Notes under the pieces: generated by a model
The model's database searches: none
What the model was told of the DNA's origin: nothing
The model's input: only the letters and a program-made list of their open reading frames with translations
NCBI GenBank assembly: GCA_026413225.1
Contig: CM048552.1
Span: 204,303,553 to 204,367,552, forward strand
Direction of reading: 5' to 3'
Source of the DNA: Otis tarda
Taxonomy: Eukaryota > Chordata > Aves > Otidiformes > Otididae
Length of the DNA: 64,000 nt
Position numbers and translations under genes: made by a program
Part shown: positions 23,101 through 47,562 of the stretch, piece by piece
Layout: every line of letters starts with the position of its first letter
Position numbering within the stretch: position 1 is the first letter of the stretch

Positions 23101-26100
23101 GCACTCAGTAACATGCAAGGCAACTCAGAAGCTGGGAACTCAGGAATGCCCACAGTCCTACATGCTTATGCACCAGCTCACCACAAAAAAGGAACACCAA
23201 CAGACACCTTTAAGGCTAAACAAAGTGCAGTGACCAAAAGCCTACCTGGCCATGTAGACTTCCAGCAGTAACTGCAAGTTTTTACCATGCTTCAGCTTTA
23301 AAAGGATGTTTAGTGGCTGTCTTTCTCTACAGCATGAAGTTTTGCTCAGGTCTATTATTGACATATAGCTATAAACCGCCGATTGCAATAAACAAGATAA
23401 ATCTGAGACAGTATCCAGTGCAAGTGACAGACCTCTGCTACGGACTGCATTGTAGTGAGTCTGCTGTACTCTTTTTCCAGCATATCCAGCTTTTCCAATT
23501 TAGACTGAACATGTGATTGATCAAGAAGGCGATCTCTCTCCAACGAACCCTTGAAGGGGAGAAGTGAAAAGCAAAACAATTATAAGCACAACAAAACCAT
23601 CTTTAGTAAGCCTTGTGTCTGCAGCACAAAGGAGGCCCATAAACAGTCCAGAGGAACTACTCCTCCCTCTGTGCAGTTTTAGATGGTGCTATGATTAGGG
23701 AGCAACTGTGCCACTGGTCTATCAATGCTGGGAACCTCACATTCAGCCAGATTCACATGAGAGAATTCTGCAGTTTCTCCTCTCTCTGAATCCAACATAG
23801 TAAAAAAAAAAAAAAAACAAAACCAAAAAAAAAACCACCCCTCATTACTCAGCTAAGAGACAGCTCTCTTCATATTTTTTTTCCTTCAGTAAATATTAAC
23901 AGACTGAAAGAGGACAGAGACCAATGAATAGAGAGCTCTAGGTGATCTGTACTTGTGTAAAACAAAATTTGAGCTCGTTTTAGATAAAAGGCAAATTTCC
24001 ACAGTCACTGATGGTGGGAACCAAAAGTCTTACTACTATTTCTACAGAATCAGTATTTCAGCTCCAGTTTACTAAAAGCAGTACTAGTAAAGAAAATCCC
24101 CAAAGATGTGAAGAGTGTAACACAAAAGGGAAGGTTTTTGTTTCCCCCAGTGGCACATGAGACCCCACACTGAGGGATAAAGACGAGCTACTACAGAAGC
24201 AAACAATTCTTCTTAATATTGTAGCCTACGGTATTGCCTTAGAGACAGGTGCACAAAGGCAGAAAATAGCAGCATCCTGATAAGACTGGGAAATTTAAGT
24301 AGGGAAATTATTCATACCTAAGTATATAAAGGCCAGCTGAAACTTAAAGATATTAGAATCACAGTAACTACGAAAAATCATGACATGGTTCACGGTTTTT
24401 ATAATTTAGCAGAGACAATCTTGAGAACATACCTGTTTCTCCAAGAGATGTGACTTCTCATTTTCTGCATGCTGGATCATTTTTCTCATGTAGTCCAGCT
24501 GTTTCTCTAAAAGGCTGCACCGAGACTCAGCAGCTGCCAGCTGAGAAGCCAGTTCTGAAGACAACAGAAGATAGCAAAGTGAAATTATGCACTGCCTGCT
24601 CCTGGGATTTTTTTTTTAAATGTTTTCAAGCCAGTTCCAAAACAAACAAGAAAAGGACCATCTAAAGAAACCCACTAATTAAGCCTAATGAACTTCTGTA
24701 TGCATGCAAATCCCTAAAACAAAGTATGCTTTTAGAAATATTTCTTCATAACTCCACGTTCTACTGCAAAGTAAAAGATGCCTAACAAAGTAAATCAAAA
24801 GTTTTATGCATGGACAAAACTCAAATTTCATCCACATCAGTGTTCTGCAATATCTGTACAAAGTTTGCAAATAACCTTGATTTTTCTTCGACGCTTCAGT
24901 CTTGTCATGCTCTTTGTGTTGCATTTGTTCACTTAGTACTTTTTTGTAGTCTGCTGTTTCTCTGCTGAGGTGTTTTACATTCTCCTCTGCCTGAAGCCGT
25001 TCCAACTCCAATCGATGAATTTTTTCCTGGAGATTCTTCAGAGCAGAAAATATTGCTGTAATTGAACAAGTACCTTTTGTTAGATACCATGAAATCACCA
25101 CTTCAAGATAACATTGAACTTGAAAAATGTTTATAAAAGCATGTTATGTAAGAAAGTTAGTGTTCCTTAGCAGCATCCAAGACTCCTTCCAAGAATTAAG
25201 ACCTGCTTCCCTTTAAACCACAACTGATTCCAAAACCAGTCTCAAACAAATAGATGCCCTTGGTACACACCCTCATCTAAAACATTTGGGAAAGATGCAT
25301 CTGTTTCCCAGAACAAGGCATGTAAATATTCTGCAGATTAAGTGCAAATAGCGCCTCTTCCGACCCTTTGCCAAGAAGAAATGAAAGGTCACAACAAGAC
25401 AGTTCAAACAGTGGCATTTCTGTACATTATTATTCCTCTACATGCTAGCACAACAAATACACAAACACAACATTCCCATTAATGGTCCCAGAGCAGAATA
25501 AAGGTTAGTTATTAGACAGGCTATAAAAACAATATTTCTTTAATTGGCAGCTCTTTCTAGATTCTTCTGTTTTTGCAGTTGTGTTCCCCTCCTTTCCCCC
25601 AGACACATATCTCCTTTGCGCCAAACAACTTTCCCTCTTTCTGCTCCATTCCCTGCTTTAACAATTACTCAAAAAACCTTTATATATTCATCACCACAAA
25701 AAGAAAAGCAGTTGTAATACAACTCATCACCTTGCAATTAGACCATCTGCTGGTAATCTGATGAATTATGTCACTTGGCTGCATTGTTTAATTCTGCAAA
25801 GGGAACCATAATGAGAAGCCCTTCCCCCTATACAGTCCTGTTAAAGTAAAACACAGGGACACCTGTACAGAAGGCTCATATACCAGACTAATCTGTGAGG
25901 TGACATTAGCCCACTCCTTTGTGCTTAAACTCACTGTAAAGAAAGAACGAACCTTTATTACAGAATGTAATAATTATCACAGTTCTCCAGAGAAAAAACT
26001 CATCAAATCTTGAAATGCAGAATAGCACATTAGAGTATCGTATCGATACAAACTACCTGCTTTAAGGTACTTGTTAAGTACACAAGAAGTGAGAGACAGC

Positions 26101-29100
26101 AGTCACAGTTAAGGAGAAGTTATAGATAGCTTGGCCCTGTTTGCAGGATTCAAATCACCAACTGTACCCTCTTCTCTTTATTTATGTTACTGTTACCAGG
26201 ATTCAGCTGACATGGGCACAGCTGAAACTATCAACAGCTTTGTTACTGTTATCCTTAAATTGATATCTCTGTCTATTTGCAATTATGACTAGAAAATACA
26301 GCAATGAAGCAATTCAAGCAATGAATGGATGAAGGTGAAACCCACCATGATGCCAAGTATCATTTGTCATCCGTATTAGCATATTAAAACCAACTGTGTA
26401 TGCTGGGACACACACACATACATACAATGCAAATTTAAATCAAAATAAGCAGAATTTACTATACTCAATGTCAGGATTTTTCAATATATTTTTTCTAAAC
26501 TGGGGGTTGGAGGAGCAGTACAGACCCACAAGAAGAATCCAGTCTATTTACCCATCTGAAGGTAACTCCACACCCTTAAACTTACTAAAATATATACTCC
26601 AGAATATTTCTGCATTTTTAAAAGCTATGCAAAAAGAGTAAGATATTGGATCACCTGCCTCCTGGATTTAATTTTCAGTACATATTCATATTTACTTAAA
26701 CACTTTTTGAAAATAAAGGCATTTCATATTTTTTTTTAACAAGGGATATAATTTCTCAAATTGTCTCCCTCCCCCTGTACTTCTTTCAGTGAGCAGATTC
26801 CCTGCTTGAAAAAAGTTGCCAAATGAAAACATGGAAGTCAAAAGTTTGCCACTAACACAACACAATCTGCAAAAATATGCCTGCATTAGTAAGTCCTAAG
26901 GAAGCTCTTTCCTGCACATCCAATTTTTTTATCTGTCACAAAGATAAATCTTTCTCACTTTTCTCCCTGTAAGGAAAAAATATAAAATTTTTCATACCCT
27001 TGAGTCTCCAAGCAACTCCAGTCTTAAAGGGAGTATTTTTGCAATGACCCTGAGCCAAACAGCTCACATCAAAGGCTCAGTCCTGCTCTGGCCTTCCAAC
27101 TCCTCATGCTGCCTCCTGTACTTACCCCAAGGCAGCTACGGAGTACATCTCACTGCGTGAGAAGTCAGTTCACTAAAATAACAGAAAACTAACCAAGAAT
27201 GTTATTGTTTATGTCAGGTGAGGCAAGACACATCTGTTTATCTGGAGATGAACACCAGGACCAGAGTGGGACAGCAGGGAGCAGGAATAGCCTAGAAACA
27301 AGGAAGAATAAATGGGTGTAAAATCACCTCCCTTTTGGGTGCTATTAGCTCTCAGTTCAGCACCAGGCTGAACTCTTTTCTGTATCCTCTAAGTCTTCAC
27401 TGATATGACAAATATTCTCACCACACCCTTTGTCCATGACAAACCTTCCCATTTCAACAGCATCAAACCTCCTCTTTTGCTCCAAACCATTCTGGGGACT
27501 AACGTCTCCTTATTTCAAACTCAGCTGTGAACCCAGGAGAGGAAAGACTGAGGGAGAGGAGGACTGGAGAAGGGGCAAAGAAAACGTGACACGACAAGTT
27601 TACAAAGTACTCAGCCAATTTTACAGCTCTCTACTACTGAAGAGAAGCATCTTTCTCCAGCTATAAGATGACCATTTTTGTTAGGTATTCTTCAGAAAGA
27701 GAAGTGCAAAGGACCTACAAAACAAGTGACTTGCACATCAGATTGGATATTAGGAAAAATTTCTTCAGTGAAAGAGTGGTCAAGCACTGGAATACGCCCA
27801 AAAGGGAAGTGGAGTCACCATCCCTGGAGATGTTCAAAAACCATGTAGACATGGCACTTCAGGACATGGTGGTGTGGGATTTATGGTTGGACTTGATGAT
27901 CTTAGAGGTCTTTTCCAACCGTAATGATTCTATGATCACTGGGAAGCGATAAAGGATAAAAAGACTGCAAACATTTGTAAATGTAAATATATAGTATTTC
28001 ACCACATGACTTGGAAACAGGTAAGAAAATAACTTCACTGAACTATTACCTCTGCTGTTGCTTTCAGGATATGGAATTACTGGTTTCCACGGGGAGCGCA
28101 GCAAATCTGAATTAATAAATGGCTTGTACTTCGGATATTCTATAAATGAAGTTGCAGAAAGTCCATCTGTGGCTGATGTAGAGTTATGAGTTTTGTGCAG
28201 ATCATCCTGAAAACAAAACAAAGCTGTTATTCAGCACATTTGCTTCTGTCACAGAAAAAAAGAAAAAAAAAAAAAACACCACAAAACAACCGTAGAATCC
28301 AATTAGATGATGTCTAGAAGTATTGCTGCAGGAGACTGCAATACCTCAAAAGCTGCATTTCCTTCCTTACAGCCTTACGCTGTGTCATTTTTACATCCAA
28401 CTCCCTTCCACTAAAAACAGTATCAGAAAGAAAATGTCTTTTCTGTACTAGTTTCCAATTTTTACTTTTGTTTTCTACTTATACTCTCTCTTGCTTATTG
28501 TGAGAAGGTAACACACCAGTCAGTTGGAAATTAGCTACCTTCTTAACTACTGATTATACTTACTGCGCATGGGATACTCTACTAAGGTGGCCAAACCTGA
28601 TAAAGCACACCCAGGACCACAGTTCTACATCCACTCATCTAACGTAACAGCTCACTGACTGTAGACTGGGCAGAAGACACGCCTTCTCCTCACCTCGCCC
28701 TCCCAGCTGCAGAGTCCCAACCCCTCTTTTTCCACTGGCTTCATCTTCCCTATCCTTCCATGAATAGATTGAACCTCACCAGCAGACATGTCTAGTCTAG
28801 ATGACTTTATGCTACACCTGATTAGTGGTATCAGCACAAGAAAAGCAGCAGCAGAGGAAGGTACCTTTGCCTCTGAGCAGCAACACGCTGTTAGGTCAGC
28901 TTGAGACCATTCTCAAAAACACAGCCACAGAGACCACAGATTTCCCAGCACATCAACTTTCCAAACATTTGCTCTGTTTCAGATGTTGAGATGACCAGAA
29001 GGAAGCACCTAGCTGTGAACATGCCATGCAGTCAGAACACCATTAAAACACGTGCTTTCTAACAAGATTCTTCTAAGCAAAAGGGCCATGACACTTAGTA

Positions 29101-32100
29101 CACTGTTTTTACAGTTTGGACTCAAAAACTGGTCACCTGGCCTATGCTTTCTGCTTTGAAAAGCATATTTCCAATAAATACGAACGCTTATATGTAATGT
29201 GCAACTGTACCCACCACTACCCGTTTCAATAACAGAGTTCAAAGGTAACGTAAGAGAGAAGTGGGCTGCAGGCAGGTGCAATGCTCCTACAGCTTTCCAC
29301 AGAGCATTTACTCTGCTAATATGTCAGCTGAGCAATTGCTCATCTTGGCAGGGTATTTAAGCTTTTGCAAACACCAGTTACTGGGAGCATATTGTGACCT
29401 AAAGTAAAACACAGAAAGTTTTAATGTAACTATCTCATAGCATATTAGACAACAGCTCAAAACACATTATGAGGAAGAAAAATAATATAAGGAAGAAAAT
29501 TCAAGAAAATTTCTAAGTTATTTAAAGCCCATACATAGGTAATTTCCTCTTATAAGTGAAGCGATTCATTGTGGACATGAAAATTAGGACCCTAAGCACT
29601 CTGAATATATCCATTAGTGTTTCTAAGCAGTTTTATGAACGCTTTGCATTTTGTGTTTATAACATTTTCCTACACAACATAATTGCGTTTCTTGGAATAA
29701 CTGCATTTGCACAAGAACTCTTCCTACCACAGAAACCCAATTAAAACACTAATCCTCAATTAAGAATAAATTAATAAAAATATTTTGAATGAGTTTTTTT
29801 GAATGCATGTGTATGCACACTGTTTTATGCTCAGCAGCCATAACGATCTAACTAGAATGTGTGAAATTAAAACCAAACGAAAGCCTGTTAGGTGCTAACA
29901 TCACAGCCTAACCTCACTCCTGCAAAAATACCATCAGCATTGCAGGGTGTTGAACTGTTGAACACAGAATAATGAACAAGACCAAATAATTAAGTAAAAA
30001 TGAACCAAGCAAACACAGTACTTTATGCAGCAGGTAACAGAATAACAGCAACAATGTAAGCCTCAACAACCCAAACAACCGTAACTGTTGATTAAAATAT
30101 CAATATATTACCTGCTATTGATTCAAATCAAAGGTATCCCATGAAACAGTCAAAAGAAAAGGCGAATCAGTTTGAAATCAAAACAGGGCTGCCAATACAA
30201 CAGCTTTCCTAGATGTCTATGTTTCACCTGTAAACTCTCATCTGTGAACTAAAAATAGCTACATAAAAACCCCAAACTACAGCTATTTGTTTTCAGTGGC
30301 ATAAGTAACATTTTTCTAGCCAACAGCAGACTAACAAAGAAAAAGCTAGCATACTCAAAGACTTGAACACCAAGTTCCACAAAGCAAAACAAAAAGGCTT
30401 TCGAGGAGTTGCATGTCTTCTAAATTTCACCGGGGTGCAGGGTACAGGCACTAACTTGAAAAGTGTAATAGTCAGTACAGATATCTGCCTGAAATAAATA
30501 CTGGAAAGAAATGTGCTGAAATACTGCCTATTTTGTAGGCAATAGTTCTTTGATTCAGTTTCAATAATAACTTGCTACCAAGTATATTTTCCTCCTTTGT
30601 TAAAGACTGGTTTATATTCTGTTCAACAAACAGCAACTTCTAAATGACCCAAGTGAAAGACTTGAAAAGTTTATGAAACAGTATCAAGGAATTTCCCATC
30701 ACAAATCTCAGACTCAAATACCACATCAATTCTCTACTGCTCTCCTCAGTTGCCCTCAAGTCATTCAAAATTATTTAAGTCTGTTTCTGCTCTTGGAAAT
30801 TCTCACAGGGAGCATCATGCTGTGATGCTCAGAAAAATCCTGAAAAAAAAACCAACCAAACAAAAACCCAATTAAAAAAAATCTGAAAATCAGGGAACTC
30901 TATGTTTTTTCTGAATCTCAACAAGGCCACATTTGCTAAGCCTCCTCTCTTTCTGAGTACTCCCTATAGTCTTTCCTTCCTTGAGCCACGCTAAATCCTC
31001 ATAATAGTAAACGAAGCAGCTTAACAGTCCCACCACAAGCAGCTAAGAGCACCAGCATTATCTAATGGTAGTGAGGTGAGGACGTTACCGTCCAAAATCC
31101 ATTGCTGCTACCACTGCCAGTCACCTGCCTACTCAGACATCCAAAAGGAAACATTAAAAACACAGAGCAGCGGTAGCTTCACACACCAGTAGCACATGGT
31201 GACCTCCAGAAGTTCCCAAGACTAAACACAGGTGGGTGGAAAAAAAAAAAAAAGAAGAAGAAAAAAAAAAAAAAGACGACACAGCCTCATATGTAAAGTT
31301 TAAAAATAAGAATCAGCAACTTGAGGCAGAAGGACACTTTTCAAACCAAGCACCTTGTGTAGACGGTAAAAATGGCCCACTGTAACATGGTTACTGCTCT
31401 TTTGCAGCAAAGAACTAGGACACACCATGGAAAACTTTACAGACAGCTACTAATCTCAGTGGTATACCCATGTTTTCAGTAAGAAAAAGGAACAAGAAGC
31501 TGTATGTTTTTCTTATTATCATGCAGAATTTCGACAGATCACTAGATAGTGAAAACAACAATGATTTGGAAATAAACTGTAGAACCAAAGAGGCATAAAA
31601 CTGCAGAAAATCTCTCAGGCAACAACTGCAGCAGGAAAGGATGAAGGCACCAAGTCAACGCTTTTGGTACCAGCACTTTGGCACTGGGAAAAGGGAGTAT
31701 ATTAGAGTGGGTGTATTGAAAATTCTTATAGGGGTGTTCAGGATAGAAAAAAAAAAAAAACCAAAAAACAAACAAACAAAAAGAAAAAATTGATGCTTGG
31801 TAGTGCTCGAAATAACACACTGCAGTCCTCACACTTGGACAAAAAAAAAAACCAAACCAAAACAAAAACAAAAAGCAAAAATAGGGGAAAATTATGTAGC
31901 AACTGTGATAAAACAGAATAACCAGGTTTTGAGATCACTAAGCATAAAATATGCAAGTACTCAGTTATTTAAACTTTCGAAAGAGCCATTTTGGAGGAAC
32001 AATCTCAATTAGCAGCCTGCTCTTGTCTCTCGGTATTGCATCACTGGGAAAGTGGGGAGGAAAGAACAGCCCCTATCACCCAGAGGCCAACCTAAGTGCT

Positions 32101-33381
32101 GTCTGTGCCTCCCTGATACAGACTGACTCAGGGCTGCTCTAAATTTAAACAACATCTCTAGTTAAGGGCAGACATTAAAAAGTTAACTTAGTCAAGCCAT
32201 TACATCAAATTGGGAAAAAAAAAGTTGGGATAATATAGTATTTTTTGTTAAGTTTTTGCTGTAGTGTGCCAGAAATATTAAAAGCAACTATTTTCAAAGT
32301 TCATTAAGTGTGAAGTTTGCTGTTTTCCTTTTTTTCAACACATACAAAAAGTCTTCAGTGAGGAGCTTTTTTCCTAAAAGTCTTGTTTTACTAACTAAAT
32401 TAATTAAGCAGCCTACATAGATCTACTTAAGACTAAAACTAGTTTTCTGACATCCTTCTCCATGCATGCTAGAAAAAAAAAATACCAGATCAGGAGGCAT
32501 ATAGGAGCCCTCAAATTATTCTGTCGCCACTCTTACTGGTACAGGTATAAATAGAGGAGAACGAGACACACAGAGACCACGGAGCTGGGTGCTCACCATG
32601 CAGCTATTGAGACCCTAAACCACAAATCCTCACAAGACCAACCTTGCACACCATCATTCTGCACCCTTTTCGCTGTCTCTATGCCTTCAAAGTATTACAT
32701 AAGACATAGCCACTCAAAAAGGAAATAAACAACCAAAAAAAAACCCACTTGACTTCAGAGAACTATGAGCATCAAGACAAAACGTCGAACAAGAAACCCA
32801 ACTGGAAACTTCTGTTTCAGGTGACGATCTGGTGGAGGCAGGCACCCAGCTCAGCGCAGCTCAGTGTGCTTGCTCCAAGCCTCTGTGTCTTCGTCCCACC
32901 TGTCAAAAGCCGAGACACAGGTCGCACTGCTTCTCCTCGCACCGCGAGAGGAAGGAGGATGGGGAAACTCAGGACCCTTGTGTGCAACCACCAAATTACC
33001 TGCGAACCAGCCAGGTGCTCACGCACACGCGAGGGATACGGGTACATACCAAGGTCACACTGAGGTTTAAGGTAACACTTTAATCTTACAACTGGAAAGG
33101 GAAGCGGCAGCCCAGCTGCGCGGAGCTAGCGTGGCTGATCCACAGTCGCACCATCCAGTGCTTAACTGAGCCTCTTCTGGCTTTGGAACAGACATTTCGT
33201 AAGTCGTGACCCCAAATTACTTCTGAAAACAAACCGAATTACATCGCATTTACTCCCATTCGCTTACAAACACTCTCTCCAGGCACTGGCAGGCAGTAAG
33301 GGAGCCGGTTTAAAGAGTGGAGTATCTTTCTCCTGCTCTGTCGCTTTTATAAAATACACATGCATATACGATGGTGTTTAC

Positions 33382-33435
<54 letters not shown>

Positions 33436-33719
33436 CTTATGTATCATTTAAAAGACCAGACAGCTCTCACTATCGGTCCCGCTGTTCCCTGCACGCCGGG
33501 GCGGACAGGCCGCTGCCCCCGGAGCCCGCCACAATCACAGCCCCAGCCCCGGCCCCGGCCCCACCCACGCCCGCGCCGCCGGCTCGTCCGCCCCTCTCCT
33601 CACCCGCGGCTGCCGGCGGCGCGAAGGCCCCGGGGCCGGCCCATCCCCCCGGAGCCGCCACCCCCTCAGAGGCGGCCACCGAGCCTCACCATGCGCTGCT
33701 GACTCCGCGCCGCCGCCAT
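13869..33719 (-). CDS. CEP57: CEP57, centrosomal protein of 57 kDa (complete, 11 coding exons)
   Basis: Pericentriolar coiled-coil protein that keeps centrioles engaged, organises pericentriolar material and binds microtubules; also called translokin for its link to FGF2 trafficking. Biallelic loss in humans causes mosaic variegated aneuploidy. Exons (minus strand, 5' to 3'): 33719-33690, 28206-28050, 25055-24876, 24554-24433, 23549-23433, 19419-19342, 18231-18127, 17970-17890, 17527-17283, 16606-16462, 14102-13869. They join in frame to 1494 nt, 497 aa (human 500). Residues 63-240 form the N-terminal coiled coil (centrosome localisation in the family); about 372-497 is the C-terminal microtubule-binding coiled coil. 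The conserved block [15 protein letters not shown] (276-290) separates them. Exon 1 (10 codons) is the least certain part. It shares a bidirectional promoter with FAM76B. Confidence 0.96.
14793..15318 (-). mobile_element. CR1 LINE 3' fragment in CEP57 intron 10
   Basis: About 525 bp, same strand as CEP57. Starts at the tail signature gaatcacagaatggtttggg and extends into the ORF2 C terminus ([20 protein letters not shown] read on the minus strand). 5' truncated. Confidence 0.93.
16462..16606 (-). CDS. CEP57: CEP57 coding exon 10
   Basis: Residues 372-420: [15 protein letters not shown] to KVRRHRLQ, start of the microtubule-binding coiled coil. The acceptor (TTCCATGCTAG) has a poor pyrimidine tract, but phase and similarity fix it. 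Donor GTGAAC. Confidence 0.94.
17283..17527 (-). CDS. CEP57: CEP57 coding exon 9
   Basis: 81 codons plus 2 nt (291-371): [20 protein letters not shown] to LQDEFGQMS, with a variable Ser/Lys-rich linker. Acceptor cttttcctcccag, donor GTGAGT. Confidence 0.96.
17890..17970 (-). CDS. CEP57: CEP57 coding exon 8
   Basis: 27 codons (264-290) ending in the highly conserved [15 protein letters not shown]. Acceptor tttccttccag, donor GTGAGC. Confidence 0.96.
18127..18231 (-). CDS. CEP57: CEP57 coding exon 7
   Basis: 35 codons (229-263): [18 protein letters not shown] to a Lys/Arg-rich end. Acceptor AATTAAAG chosen over the AG six bases downstream because it restores the family's AA[10 protein letters not shown] join. 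Donor GTAACA. Confidence 0.93.
19342..19419 (-). CDS. CEP57: CEP57 coding exon 6
   Basis: 26 codons (203-228): [18 protein letters not shown] to EKAAE. Acceptor TTTGACTAG followed by seven A; donor GTAACC. Too short for open-frame listing but matches the family in sequence and phase. Confidence 0.95.
20791..21620 (-). mobile_element. CR1 LINE fragment in CEP57 intron 5, with ORF2 C terminus
   Basis: About 830 bp, the longest CR1 copy here, on the CEP57 strand. It encodes two broken pieces of the reverse-transcriptase ORF2 C terminus (21316-21620 with AKCKVLHL and [11 protein letters not shown]; 21112-21309 with [12 protein letters not shown]). The two pieces are in different frames with a short deletion between them, so the copy is dead. 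Confidence 0.93.
23433..23549 (-). CDS. CEP57: CEP57 coding exon 5
   Basis: 39 codons (164-202): [20 protein letters not shown] to TTMQSVAE. Acceptor ccccttcaag, weak donor GTCTGT. Confidence 0.95.
24433..24554 (-). CDS. CEP57: CEP57 coding exon 4
   Basis: Residues 123-163: [20 protein letters not shown] to SHLLEKQ, continuous heptad pattern. Acceptor gttgtcttcag, donor GTATGT. Confidence 0.96.
24876..25055 (-). CDS. CEP57: CEP57 coding exon 3
   Basis: Residues 63-122: [20 protein letters not shown] onward, start of the centrosome-localisation coiled coil. Acceptor TTCAATTACAG; donor GTTATT is non-canonical after GT. Confidence 0.95.
27733..27936 (+). mobile_element. Old CR1-type fragment in CEP57 intron 2
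   Basis: Plus strand, antisense to CEP57. Degraded CR1 3' part: the segment [17 protein letters not shown], then tccctggagatgttcaa, and the end gatgatcttagaggtctttt followed by attctatgat. A different, older subfamily than the copies at 14.8, 20.8 and 50.7 kb. Confidence 0.85.
28050..28206 (-). CDS. CEP57: CEP57 coding exon 2
   Basis: 52 codons plus 1 nt: [15 protein letters not shown] to [10 protein letters not shown]. Acceptor ttttgttttcag, donor GTAATA. The PFINSD...SPWKP...YPESNSR segment is typical of vertebrate CEP57. Confidence 0.95.
28207..33689 (-). other. CEP57: CEP57 intron 1
   Basis: About 5.5 kb intron with several A-rich tracts (31241-31275, 31746-31760, 31842-31875 on the + strand) and a CT/AT microsatellite near its 5' end. 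No exon or RNA gene recognised. A 104-aa open frame at 32749-33063 has no supporting features. Confidence 0.7.
33382..33434. repeat. Compound (CT)n(AT)n microsatellite
   Basis: About 14 CT units (33382-33410) pass directly into about 12 AT units (33411-33434). Lies in CEP57 intron 1, about 255 bp from exon 1. Confidence 0.97.
33690..33719 (-). CDS. CEP57: CEP57 coding exon 1
   Basis: Ten codons, [10 protein letters not shown], then donor GTGAGG. The ATG context is GGACATGG, a good vertebrate initiation context, inside the CpG island. Phase 0 fits exon 2 exactly. The peptide is short and poorly conserved, so the call rests on position, donor and frame. Confidence 0.75.
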
Positions 33720-45390
<11,671 letters not shown>

Positions 45391-46111
45391 GGAACTGGTT
45401 GTCCATGGGGTTTGCTACTCAACGTAGGTTTGAGTAATTCTGTGAAGCCCTTAAAATCCTGTGTCGTGGAAAAAATATTTTTGCACACCAGATGAGTTGG
45501 CATGTTTCCTACACGTTTTTATAATTAATGTGCAGCTTTTTTTAGTTACTGTTCAGATGAAATACTTCAACTGGCTTGAAGAATGTTTTTATTTTTTTGA
45601 TATTGGAAACTTTCTGCCAGCAATAGTATTAAACAATTGCATAGAGAACATAGCAGTGCTCTCTCTAAAAGGACAACATGCAATAACAAACTAGGTGTAC
45701 TTTTTACAAAACAGCAACTGAGTGTTTTAAACTACACTGATGTCAGCCAAAAGTTTATGAATCTGCAGTGACACTGAACACTGGTTTCTGGCAACTGTTC
45801 TTTTACTTTGTATCAAGATACAAATTTAGAATGGAAAATCATGGTGCTCTCAAGTGAAACTAAAAAAAGACATATATGTATGTGTAAATACAACTGTAAC
45901 GGTTATATTCTTAGTTAATAACAAGTAATTAGTGTTTTACATTCTTGTGATAGGGATCTACCGAAAGATTATCTATTGTACAGTAACAGAGGCAGTGTGG
46001 TTTTTGTAAGATTTACTGTAGATTTTTCTTGCAAGTGCCTTTCTCCAACTCTTTATTTATAGGAATGTTGGTATTTTGTACATAAGGTTTTTATGTTTTA
46101 AAATAATGTTT

Positions 46112-46117
46112 AATAAA
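46112..46117 (+). promoter_or_regulatory. FAM76B: Proximal poly(A) signal of FAM76B
   Basis: AATAAA about 720 nt after the stop, followed within 30 nt by a TG-rich stretch (gaatgtgtgtac), a good cleavage-site context. Confidence 0.6.
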
Positions 46118-47556
46118 TGTTTTATGTAAATATGAATGTGTGTACAGAGGAATCTGAAACAAAGATCAAAGTGGCTGGTGCGGTGCTCGAAGCAGCATGA
46201 AGAGCTAGCTACTTGATGGACAGTGAGTATTGGCTTTAGATAACCTTTGTAGCTTGTGTCTGTGAGGTGTAGAATTTTGTTAGTGCTCCTCATGCCAAAC
46301 GCTTCCTGGACAAAAAACGAAATCTTTTTTGCCACACTGGAGTTTAGTGGTTTGTTTATTTTTCCCACTTGGCAAAGCGCAAATTTTAATTCCATAGCAC
46401 ACATTGTGCTCTCAATGTTACATCCTTAATTAGTGATATACACTCAAAGTTTTAAAAAAATGCACTCCCCCTTGTCTGATTTAATGTACTTCGTTGTAAC
46501 TTATGGTGATTCTTAATGAATTGCAAGATTCTTGTCCCCTAGTAAAGATACACAATGAGGAAAAGAGTAGCCAAAATTAATAGTCCTGAAATTTAATTAA
46601 AGGAGGCTATGTGATGTTAAAGGGTGGGTTGTTTTAATGTTTTGTGCAGATTTTGATTGTAAATTACATCAGTTTAAGTTTAGCTCTGCTCCTAATGGAC
46701 TTCAGTGATATTTAGCAATTTCTGTTAAACATAATTGAGTGTACCCCAAGGTCTCTGTTCAGGAAGGCGAGTTACGAATCAGCGAAGTGAAGTAGATTGA
46801 CATTAGTAAAGGTTTAGTTCAGCTCTGGGTACTGGTTGGTTACAAGGTAACTGCTTATATTTCAGTAAGCTTAACTGTGTAGAATTAGCTACACACCTTT
46901 TAATTAAAGAGCTAAAATCTGAGGTTCCTTGGCTGTCCACCCATGTACTGAACTGTGAACTCCTTTTCAGTAGTTCAGACAAGTTCCAGCAGTGACAGAC
47001 TACTGAAGAATTTGAAAAAACCAAGCTAGCTTGTTTCGTATGGTATACGTGTATTTTTATAAATGCTTTTTATAAATGTTTATAAATGCTTTTCTTTAAA
47101 CTTGCTAAACTAGAGTAGAGACTGCTGCCATCCTTTGAGGATGTTGTGATTTTTTTTTTTTTTTAATATTACAAACTTAAGACTTTCATTAATTCAGAGT
47201 AGTATTTTGATACTGGGTTTTTTTTTCCAGTTGAATGGCAACCCATGTTTGAAATTAGTTTTAAGACACAGAAAAGCATATCAAATGTAAATGTTTGAAT
47301 TAAAATCACTTAGTGATACCTGTTCAAGCTGCAGTGAGGACGTTTTAAAGGAACAAACTGAAGTTCTATATTAGAAGTAATTGCCTTTATAAATCCCAGT
47401 CCGAAAAAATTTTTATGGACTTCACAGTACTTAATTCTAAATACCTGCAGGTTTTCTTCCATAATCTAATTTTTAACATTAATTTTTTAAAGCTGTAAGC
47501 TAGCCAACTGAATCCCAGTCTGAAAATAGTGTCCTGGAGCTGTAGATTAGTGACAC

Positions 47557-47562
47557 AATAAA
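47557..47562 (+). promoter_or_regulatory. FAM76B: Intermediate AATAAA in FAM76B 3' UTR
   Basis: AATAAA in gacacaataaactgatg. Downstream context is weaker than at the other two signals. Confidence 0.4.
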
